A stretch of 19,238 nt of DNA from assembly GCA_964500775.1 (NCBI GenBank), contig CAZCQG010000037.1, forward strand, positions 1 through 19,238, in the 5' to 3' direction. Shown here one piece after another: positions 7,875 to 14,236 of the stretch; within the stretch, counting starts at the first letter, position 1; each line of letters opens with the position of its first letter. Source of the DNA: CAZCQG01 sp964500775. GTDB lineage: Bacteria; Campylobacterota; Campylobacteria; Campylobacterales; CAZCQG01. Position numbers and translations under genes: made by a program. The notes beneath the pieces were generated by a model. The model searched no databases and was not told where the DNA came from. It saw nothing but the letters and a program-made list of their open reading frames with translations.

Positions 7875-8147
7875 ATGGCAAATCATAAGTCAGCGGAAAA
7901 AAGAATTAGACAAACAAAGACAAGAACGGAAAGAAATAGATTTTACAAAACAAGAATCAAAAACATCACAAAGTCCGTACTAGAAGCAATAAACGCTAAT
8001 GATCCGGTAAAAGCGGAAGAAGCGCTAAAAATGGCAAACCAAAACATCCACTCTTTCGTAAGCAAAGGTATCCTAAAAAAGAATACTGCCGCTAGAAAAG
8101 TGAGCAGATTGCACGTTGCCGTAAAAAAACTTACCGAACAAAAATAA
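7875..8147 (+). CDS. rpsT: 30S ribosomal protein S20
   Basis: The 90-residue basic protein starts MANHKSAEKRIRQTKTRTER and ends with AARKVSRLHVAVKKL, a standard S20 of the small subunit that binds 16S rRNA. It is followed 25 bases later by prfA in the same direction. The rpsT-prfA pairing fits a translation operon. Confidence 0.98.
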   Translation: MANHKSAEKRIRQTKTRTERNRFYKTRIKNITKSVLEAINANDPVKAEEALKMANQNIHSFVSKGILKKNTAARKVSRLHVAVKKLTEQK

Positions 8148-8172
8148 CGCTCACCACATAAACTATCTTTAA

Positions 8173-9240
8173 ATGCTTGCAAATAAACTATTACCTTTTA
8201 TAAAGAGATTTGAAGAGATAAACTCTCTTCTTAGCTCGCCTCAAATAACAAACGATATTAAAAAAATGACCGAACTCTCCAAAGAGCAAAGTGATCTCGA
8301 AGAGCTTGTACAAAAAGCGCAAGAGTATATCTCTGCGATAGATTCGATTGAAGAGAACAAAGCGCTTATCGATGACGCAGAACTCGGAGATTTGGCAAAA
8401 GAGGAAATAAAGGTCTTAGAGCCAAAAATAGAGCTACTCGAAGAGGAGATAAAGGTACTCCTCCTCCCAAAAGACCCCAATGACGATAAAAATATCTATC
8501 TAGAACTCCGAGCGGGTACCGGCGGCGATGAAGCTGGGATATTCGTAGGCGATCTCTTTAAAGCCTATGTCCGCTACACCGAGATACGGGGTTGGAAAGT
8601 GGAGATCATCAGCTCTAGCGAAAACAACGTAGGCGGCTATAAAGAGATAATCGCCCTCATAAAAGGGAAAGGCGCCTACTCGCGCCTCAAATACGAAGGG
8701 GGCACTCACAGGGTACAACGCGTCCCCGATACCGAATCCCAAGGGCGCGTCCACACCTCCGCCATCACCGTAGCTATTATGCCCGAGGTTGAAGAGGTTG
8801 AAGTGGACATCAAGCCAAATGACTTACGAATCGATGTCTATCGTTCCGGCGGTCACGGCGGTCAATCGGTCAATACTACCGATAGTGCGGTGCGAATCAC
8901 CCATATCCCTACGGGTATCACCGTCTCGATGCAGGATGAAAAATCGCAACACAAAAACAAAGAAAAGGCGATGAAGATTCTCGTCGCAAGAATCTACGAG
9001 GCAGAGCTCGAATCGCAAATGAACGAAAACTCCGCCGCGAGAAAATCCCAAGTGGGGAGCGGCGATAGAAGCGAGCGTATACGTACCTACAACTACCCGC
9101 AAAACAGAATCACCGACCATAGGATCGGACTTACCCTGTATAGACTTGAAGAGATAATGCTCGGTGGTTTGCTTGATGACATTATCGAACCCCTCATAGC
9201 CCACTACCAAGCTGAAAGTATCAAAGCCGCAGGGCTGTGA
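8173..9240 (+). CDS. prfA: Peptide chain release factor 1
   Basis: RF1 recognises UAA/UAG and triggers peptidyl-tRNA hydrolysis. The 355-residue protein has the codon-recognition P-x-T as P185-D-T in RVQRVPDTESQGRVHTSA. The catalytic GGQ lies at 229-231 in RSGGHGGQSVNTTDSAVRIT, followed by HIPTGITV and the C-terminal NYPQNRITDHRIGLTLYRLE. P-x-T rather than SPF separates it from RF2. The ATG has almost no Shine-Dalgarno. The gene's own stop codon lies inside a 13-bp perfect inverted repeat. Confidence 0.98.
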   Translation: MLANKLLPFIKRFEEINSLLSSPQITNDIKKMTELSKEQSDLEELVQKAQEYISAIDSIEENKALIDDAELGDLAKEEIKVLEPKIELLEEEIKVLLLPKDPNDDKNIYLELRAGTGGDEAGIFVGDLFKAYVRYTEIRGWKVEIISSSENNVGGYKEIIALIKGKGAYSRLKYEGGTHRVQRVPDTESQGRVHTSAITVAIMPEVEEVEVDIKPNDLRIDVYRSGGHGGQSVNTTDSAVRITHIPTGITVSMQDEKSQHKNKEKAMKILVARIYEAELESQMNENSAARKSQVGSGDRSERIRTYNYPQNRITDHRIGLTLYRLEEIMLGGLLDDIIEPLIAHYQAESIKAAGL

Positions 9241-9250
9241 TACTTTCAGC
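9211..9250. repeat. Long perfect hairpin spanning the prfA stop codon
   Basis: GCTGAAAGTATCA (9211-9223) and TGATACTTTCAGC (9238-9250) are perfect 13-base complements. Inside them AGCC (9225-9228) pairs with GGCT (9233-9236) over a GCAG loop. The stop TGA (9238-9240) is the first triplet of the right arm. The downstream run is A-rich, not T-rich, so this is not a standard intrinsic terminator on the plus strand. Confidence 0.75.
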
Positions 9251-9322
9251 AAAAAATAAAATATTATTTAACTGATATACCTCTAAACGTAAACTATATA
9301 TTATCTTACACCTGCTATCATC

Positions 9323-9340
9323 TCTCAATAAAGATTGAGA
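9323..9340 (+). promoter_or_regulatory. Hairpin immediately before the Shine-Dalgarno of the response-regulator gene
   Basis: TCTCAAT and ATTGAGA form a 7-bp stem with an AAAG loop. The right arm runs directly into AAAGGTGAAGG, the ribosome site of the gene starting at 9352. It could tune translation or mRNA stability, or be the end of the prfA transcript. Function is inferred only. Confidence 0.4.
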
Positions 9341-9351
9341 AAGGTGAAGGA

Positions 9352-10761
9352 ATGGAATCCCTACTAGATAAATCTAAAATCAAGATACTTTACGTAGAAG
9401 ATGACGATGCCATAAGGAATCTAACCTACAAAATACTCAAAAAGAGTTTTGATAACGTCTATATGGCGACCAACGGCAGAGAGGGCTTAGAGCTGTTTCA
9501 GGCACTTAAACCAGATATTTTAATAACAGATATAAGAATGCCCGAGATGGATGGCTTGGAGCTATCGCAAATGGTAAAAAACATTTCACCCGATACTCCC
9601 GTGATATTGACGACCGCTTTTAACGACGAGGATTTTTTTCTCCGCTCCATCGAGATAGGAATCGACCAATACCTCATCAAGCCTATCAATATAAAAAAAC
9701 TACACGAAGTGCTTGAGCGAAGCATCCTGAAAATAGAGGAGAAACTCAAACTCGAACTCTATCAAAAAAAAGCGCTAAAAGAGCAAACATACAGCGCAAC
9801 TACCGATGCAGTCAAGCTGATGCTAGATGCCTCGCCCAACCCTATCGCCGTTTTTCAAAACAGAAATATCGTTTTTCTTAACGACAGTTTTGCAAAGATA
9901 TTTCCCGCAAAAACGCTCAAGATGCTTATAAGCGGAGAAAGTGCGCTCGAATCGCTCTTGCAGAAAGACAAGGGATGTATTACGACCTATGAAGAACTAG
10001 TCGGGAATCTTGAGTACAAAAAAGTCTCCATAAAGCTAGATCAGTGGAAAAAGTTTTACTCTATATACACAAAGCAAATACCCATAAACGGTATCCCTAG
10101 CGTGGTAGTAAACTTTCACGACATCACCCTTCAAGAGTATCAAAGCATCAAAATCGCAAACTACAACAAGTATTTAGAGACCCTTTTGTATGAAAAAATT
10201 TACAAAAACCGCTTTGTAAAAAAAATCGAACCTACCGTACAAGAATCAAGCGAAGAGACCGCCCTTAGCGAAAAAGCCGCTATACTGCGAAAAAAACGGA
10301 CTCTCCCCACAACCGCACAACAGTATTTAAATGAACTGGGCTCGGATATGAACGACAGTGTCGCGGAGCTCAATGAAATCATAGAAGAGCTAAAGGCAGA
10401 TGCCTACGAACTCATAGAAACACTCAATAGAAACTATCTCGAAAAAATAACGACTAAACTCTCCAGAGCCTCCAAGGTCATTTCCGTCCTTGTTGAATTT
10501 GAAGATTTATCGTACAGTCTCTACGAAATAGCGGAACTTTTGAACAAAAACAGCGTGGATAGTGCAAAACTCCCTAAAACGGCACGCTATCTAGACGGGT
10601 TTATTTCAGAGATAGAAAACTGGAAAAACACCGTTTTGGTAGAGAAAAGCGCTATCGACATCCACTATCTAGATGCCTCCATTTTTAGCTCATTTTTACA
10701 ACTTGAAATGTTGCTCACCGGTCAGTCGGAGCATTTCGACGACGATTTCACTCTGTTTTAG
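9352..10761 (+). CDS. Response regulator with REC, PAS-like and shared C-terminal helical domain
   Basis: The 469-residue protein has a canonical receiver: acidic E16-D17-D18 in ILYVEDDD, phosphoacceptor D60 in ILITDIRMPEMDGLEL, T88 and K110 in YLIKPIN. A PAS-like unit follows (about 150-260, SPNPIAVFQNRNIVFLND to VVNFHDITLQEY). A helical linker LYEKIYKNRF leads into a C-terminal domain at about 317-469. That domain has YLNELGSDMNDSVAELNEII, VEFEDLSYSLYEIAELL and EKSAIDIHYLDAS (431-443), and ends DDDFTLF. There is no helix-turn-helix, GGDEF, EAL or HD signature, so the output is unknown. It is paralogous to the gene at 11477 and shares the C-terminal domain with the globin-like protein at 1794. 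msrA follows after 7 bases. Confidence 0.88.
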   Translation: MESLLDKSKIKILYVEDDDAIRNLTYKILKKSFDNVYMATNGREGLELFQALKPDILITDIRMPEMDGLELSQMVKNISPDTPVILTTAFNDEDFFLRSIEIGIDQYLIKPINIKKLHEVLERSILKIEEKLKLELYQKKALKEQTYSATTDAVKLMLDASPNPIAVFQNRNIVFLNDSFAKIFPAKTLKMLISGESALESLLQKDKGCITTYEELVGNLEYKKVSIKLDQWKKFYSIYTKQIPINGIPSVVVNFHDITLQEYQSIKIANYNKYLETLLYEKIYKNRFVKKIEPTVQESSEETALSEKAAILRKKRTLPTTAQQYLNELGSDMNDSVAELNEIIEELKADAYELIETLNRNYLEKITTKLSRASKVISVLVEFEDLSYSLYEIAELLNKNSVDSAKLPKTARYLDGFISEIENWKNTVLVEKSAIDIHYLDASIFSSFLQLEMLLTGQSEHFDDDFTLF

Positions 10762-10768
10762 GATTCGT

Positions 10769-11302
10769 ATGCGTGATACTTTAGGAAAAATCGTTTTAGG
10801 CGGTGGTTGTTTTTGGTGCTTGGAGGCGGTTTTTAGACACACTAGAGGGATACTTTGCACCGCGAGCGGATATAGCGGCGGAGCGGTCAAAAATCCTACA
10901 TATGAGCAAGTATGCTCAGGAGAGACGGGGCACGCCGAAGTGGTGGAGCTGACATACGATAAATCTCTCATCACCTTAGAATCGATTTTAGAGATATTTT
11001 TCTCCATACACGACCCTACACAAAAAAACAGGCAAGGGAACGACGTAGGGACGCAATATCGCTCCGTCATATACTACTCCGACGAAGAGCAGCAAACGAT
11101 AATAAACGACTATATCGCAAGGCTAAAGGTCACGCGATACCCCAATATCGTGACGGAAATCTCCCCTTTGGGGACGCTTTATTACGCAGAGACCTATCAC
11201 CAAAACTATTTTGAAAAAAATCCGAGCGAGGGGTATTGCGCCTTTGTCGTCTCGCCGAAAGTCGAGATGTTTAAAACACTCTTTCCGAGCCTCTCAAATT
11301 AG
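10769..11302 (+). CDS. msrA: Peptide methionine-(S)-S-oxide reductase
   Basis: MsrA repairs methionine-S-sulfoxide in oxidised proteins. The 177-residue product has the catalytic GGGCFWCLEAVFR, the GYSGG motif, YEQVCSGETGHAEVVE, IHDPTQKNRQGNDVGTQYRS and the C-terminal YAETYHQNYF with a nearby Cys in GYC as a likely resolving residue. The ATG at 10769 is chosen because AGGA overlaps the preceding stop; the frame is open upstream only inside the response-regulator gene. It is probably co-transcribed with that regulator, tying the operon to oxidative conditions. Confidence 0.96.
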   Translation: MRDTLGKIVLGGGCFWCLEAVFRHTRGILCTASGYSGGAVKNPTYEQVCSGETGHAEVVELTYDKSLITLESILEIFFSIHDPTQKNRQGNDVGTQYRSVIYYSDEEQQTIINDYIARLKVTRYPNIVTEISPLGTLYYAETYHQNYFEKNPSEGYCAFVVSPKVEMFKTLFPSLSN

Positions 11303-11311
11303 CGTTCACGA

Positions 11312-11340
11312 TTGTAACAAATTTGTAACTATATTTTAAC
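11312..11340 (+). promoter_or_regulatory. Three 11-bp-phased TTNTAAC repeats (candidate winged-helix regulator operator)
   Basis: TTGTAAC occurs at 11312-11318 and again at 11323-11329, and TTTTAAC at 11334-11340. These are 7-base direct repeats with 4-base spacers, i.e. an exact 11-base period. A weaker TTTAATT follows in phase at 11345. This spacing is that of PhoB/OmpR-family boxes. A GATAAT/TATATA -10-like stretch sits about 17 bases after the fourth unit (near 11369), so activation from these boxes is plausible. The regulator is unknown. Confidence 0.5.
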
Positions 11341-11476
11341 CTTATTTAATTCTTAACTTTATCTCTAGATAATATATAAAGCGTAAGAACAGTTTTATAT
11401 CATTACTGCTACTATAGATTCATCTGAAAATGTAACTTGTACCATTGTTAAGAAATCACATCCTGAAAGGTATATC

Positions 11477-12892
11477 ATGGGAAATGTAAGTGATAGATCG
11501 GGGGTAAAAATACTCTACGTGGAGAATGATGAAATAGTCAGAGCACATGTGGCGAAAGTCTTGCAAGAACAAAGCGAATCGGTCTACACCGCAAGTGACG
11601 GTCGTGAGGGGTATGAGCTATTTGAAAGCATAAGACCCGATATACTGATAACCGACGTTACTATGCCCAGCATGGGCGGCTTGGAACTTTCTCAAATGGC
11701 AAAAAACATCTCGCCGGATATTCCTATTATCATAACCGGCACTTTTGACGATGAAAACTCTTTATTGCGTTCTATCGACATCGGGATAGACAAATACATA
11801 CTCAAACCCATAAACGCAAAAAAATTACAAGGCGCGTTAAGCGATGCAATCGACGTACTGGAGATGAAAACAAAGATAGAGAAGTATAAAAAAATCAAAG
11901 AATCTGACGTAAGCGACGATGCGTACGATGAATTTGTAATGATTCTTCTCAACTCATCGCCAAATCCCATAGCGCTATACGACGGCACTACTATCACTTT
12001 TATAAACGATGCGTTTCGCCAACTCTTTGATTCGGACACACTGAAAAACATAGAAAACGAAACGGTAAAGATCGAGGAGTTTTTTCAAAAAATGAGGGGG
12101 TATATAAATAGCATCGAGGAGTTTTTTAGCGATAAAGAACATAAAAAAGTTCTAATGCGTCACGGCAATCACAAGCATATGTTTTCGGTTTACACAAAAG
12201 AACTCACCTTGCGTCCCGACAAAAAAACCTATCGGGTGATCTATTTCTACGACATTACTCGACTAGAGTATTACAATATCAAAATCTCCAATTACAACAG
12301 ATACCTTGAGAGTCTTTTGTATGAAAAAATATACAGAAATCGCTTTAACAAGCAAAATAAAGATATACAACCCGAGGCGAAAAAAATCGATGAGTATGAT
12401 GCCAAAGAATCTATCTTGCGCAAGAAAAAAGCGACTATAACTTCGGCGAAAGAGTATCTAGGCGAGGTGGATGAGAATATGAACGAAAATATCGCCGAGC
12501 TTAGCGAAATAATCGAGGAATTGAAAATAGATACGTATGAGCTTACGGAGACGTTACGCAAAGAACACTTGCAAAAAATCACGGAGAATCTCCTCAAAGC
12601 TTCTAAAGCTATATCCGTCTTGGTGGAGTTTGAGGATTTAACCTATAGCTTGTACGAAATTTCAGAACTGTTAAATAAAAACGAAATAGATAGTGCGAAA
12701 CTCCCAAAAATAGCGAAATATTTGGACGGATTTGTATCCGAGGTAGAAAACTGGAAAAATAGCGTCTTGGTCGAAAAGAGCGCTATTGACATCCACTACT
12801 TGGATGCCTCTATCTTTAGCTCATTTTTACAACTTGAGATGCTTTTGACGGGTCATACGGAACATCTCGACGACGATTTTACACTTTTTTGA
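11477..12892 (+). CDS. Response-regulator paralogue with a divergent receiver, PAS-like and shared C-terminal domain
   Basis: The 471-residue protein has the same architecture as the gene at 9352: REC (about 8-125), PAS-like (about 150-262, SPNPIALYDGTTITFINDAF), helical linker LYEKIYRNRF, and the C-terminal domain (about 322-471) with EKSAIDIHYLDAS at 433-445 and the tail DDDFTLF. The receiver keeps D60 and K110 but has E16-N17 instead of E-D, MPSMGG instead of MDG after D60, and G88 where the Thr/Ser switch residue is expected, so phosphorylation may be weak or absent. GAAAGG lies 6 bases before the ATG. It has its own 174-base upstream region with phased repeats. It converges on rpoN, 19 bases apart. 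No known output domain is present. Confidence 0.87.
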   Translation: MGNVSDRSGVKILYVENDEIVRAHVAKVLQEQSESVYTASDGREGYELFESIRPDILITDVTMPSMGGLELSQMAKNISPDIPIIITGTFDDENSLLRSIDIGIDKYILKPINAKKLQGALSDAIDVLEMKTKIEKYKKIKESDVSDDAYDEFVMILLNSSPNPIALYDGTTITFINDAFRQLFDSDTLKNIENETVKIEEFFQKMRGYINSIEEFFSDKEHKKVLMRHGNHKHMFSVYTKELTLRPDKKTYRVIYFYDITRLEYYNIKISNYNRYLESLLYEKIYRNRFNKQNKDIQPEAKKIDEYDAKESILRKKKATITSAKEYLGEVDENMNENIAELSEIIEELKIDTYELTETLRKEHLQKITENLLKASKAISVLVEFEDLTYSLYEISELLNKNEIDSAKLPKIAKYLDGFVSEVENWKNSVLVEKSAIDIHYLDASIFSSFLQLEMLLTGHTEHLDDDFTLF

Positions 12893-12911
12893 TTTTTGAA
12901 AAAGCAGGGTG

Positions 12912-14141
12912 TCAATACTTGCTATTTAAATAATAGCGCTTCCGCTCCCTGCTTGTCATAATGTTAAGCGATTCTCTGTATTTCGTCACGCTGCGCCGAG
13001 AAAGCTCTATAGAAAACTCCTGTTTGACAAATTCGCACAACTCCTCATCACTCAAGGGGCGCTCTTTGTTTTCGCCCCGTATCATCTCTTCTATAAAAGC
13101 ACTGATTTGCCCTTTTGTGATGTCGCCGTGTAATGATTTGCAGAAAAGTTTTTTGAGCGCAAAAACACCTCTTTGGGTGGCGACGTACTTTTCGCTGACC
13201 GCTCGCGATATGGTCGATTGAGAGACACCGATATTTTCTGCTATCTCTTGCATCCCCATAGGCAGTAGCTCTCCGCCCAAAAAGAAATCACGCTGTTTGA
13301 GCGCGATGTATGAGCCGATTTTATACAGGGTATTTTTTCGAAGCTCCAACAAATCGATAAGATGCTTGGCTTCTTTGAATTTTTCTTTCAGCACATCGTT
13401 TGAGGTTTCGGCTTTTTTTAGATGGAGATCGGGGTATGCGTTTGAGGGCATTTTTATCTTGACGTCCTCCTCTTCAAACTCAAAGACCAAATCGGGGTAA
13501 ATCGAATCGGTCTCGTTTTCGTTTGGAAACGCGGGAGTGGCATTGAGCTTTTTAAATATCCGAAGCGCCTCGTGAAATAGAGGCTCTTTCCCGTAGGAGT
13601 TGATATTTTTGAGATCTTCTATCATGGTGCGCAAAAGCGACGCGACATCTTCATCCACATCGAGGTTTTGTATCTGAAAAAGATAAGATTCTTGGATATT
13701 TTTCGCCCCTACCCCGCTAGGATCTAGATAGGCAAATCGCTGTCGTATCCGCTCAAACTCCGCTCCCGATACCCCGAGTGTCTCGGCGAGTGTTTCACTC
13801 TCTCCTTCAAAAAAACCGTGTTCGTCGATATTTTCGATGATAGCGAGCGCTATCTCTTGGGAGCGTATCGTGGGAAAAAGGGGCGGGATAATCTGGTCTT
13901 TGAGCTTTTCAAAGAGCGATTTTTGCTCTATCGCCCTCCCCTCGGCATTGGAGGTGGTAAAAATACTCGACTGCCCGAAACTCTTTTTTGCCGTTTTGAG
14001 TTCTAGATAGGGGTTATTTTTGCTCGCTTCTTGGAGATACGTATCCAAATCTTTATTGGAGAGGCGCAGCAATGAGGTCATCAACTTCATCGAGATTCTA
14101 AGTCGCTGGGTCTGTTTTTGAGAGGTCTTAAAGGCGTTCAT
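12912..14141 (-). CDS. rpoN: RNA polymerase sigma-54 factor
   Basis: Sigma-54 directs transcription from -24/-12 promoters with enhancer-binding activators; in this phylum it serves flagellar genes and, in diazotrophs, often nif genes. The 409-residue protein is short compared with E. coli (477) and similar to Helicobacter (about 414). Region I is QKQTQRLRISMKLMTSLLRL with NNPYLEL; the core-binding region has IIENIDEHGFF and AYLDPSGVGAKNIQE. The helix-turn-helix is MQEIAENIGVSQSTISRAVS (297-316). The RpoN box reads SRRSVTKYRE (381-390), against consensus ARRTVAKYRE. The ATG is preceded by TGGAGAAAA. Next to it lies the lone ATPase gene and then the nif operon. Confidence 0.97.
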   Translation of the reverse strand: MNAFKTSQKQTQRLRISMKLMTSLLRLSNKDLDTYLQEASKNNPYLELKTAKKSFGQSSIFTTSNAEGRAIEQKSLFEKLKDQIIPPLFPTIRSQEIALAIIENIDEHGFFEGESETLAETLGVSGAEFERIRQRFAYLDPSGVGAKNIQESYLFQIQNLDVDEDVASLLRTMIEDLKNINSYGKEPLFHEALRIFKKLNATPAFPNENETDSIYPDLVFEFEEEDVKIKMPSNAYPDLHLKKAETSNDVLKEKFKEAKHLIDLLELRKNTLYKIGSYIALKQRDFFLGGELLPMGMQEIAENIGVSQSTISRAVSEKYVATQRGVFALKKLFCKSLHGDITKGQISAFIEEMIRGENKERPLSDEELCEFVKQEFSIELSRRSVTKYRESLNIMTSRERKRYYLNSKY

Positions 14142-14191
14142 TTTTCTCCAATAATTTTTGTCGGCATTATTAATAAAATTTCAACTAGAAT

Positions 14192-14197
14192 TATAAT
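14192..14197 (+). promoter_or_regulatory. TATAAT -10 element for the OLD-like gene
   Basis: A perfect TATAAT lies 39 bases before the ATG at 14237, in the 95-base AT-rich gap divergent from rpoN. No good -35 is visible, as is usual for the phylum. The ribosome site (GGATGAAAT) is weak. Confidence 0.45.
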
Positions 14198-14236
14198 AGT
14201 TTTAGCTCAACAAACCTCAAGTGCATCGGATGAAAT

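Noticed and set aside
9265..9294. TTTAAC and GTAAAC 22 bases apart upstream of the first regulator as a copy of the phased operator
   Set aside because: The middle unit is absent and the ends differ from TTNTAAC; not distinguishable from AT-rich background.
10673..10768. Longer msrA beginning inside the response-regulator gene
   Set aside because: That stretch is a shifted reading of the regulator's conserved 3' end; the ATG at 10769 has a good ribosome site and gives a normal MsrA.
12884..12904. CTTTTT/AAAAAG inverted repeat between the second regulator and rpoN as a terminator
   Set aside because: The stem is almost only A-T, 6 bp with a 9-base loop, and overlaps the stop codon; it may be chance in an A/T-rich gap.
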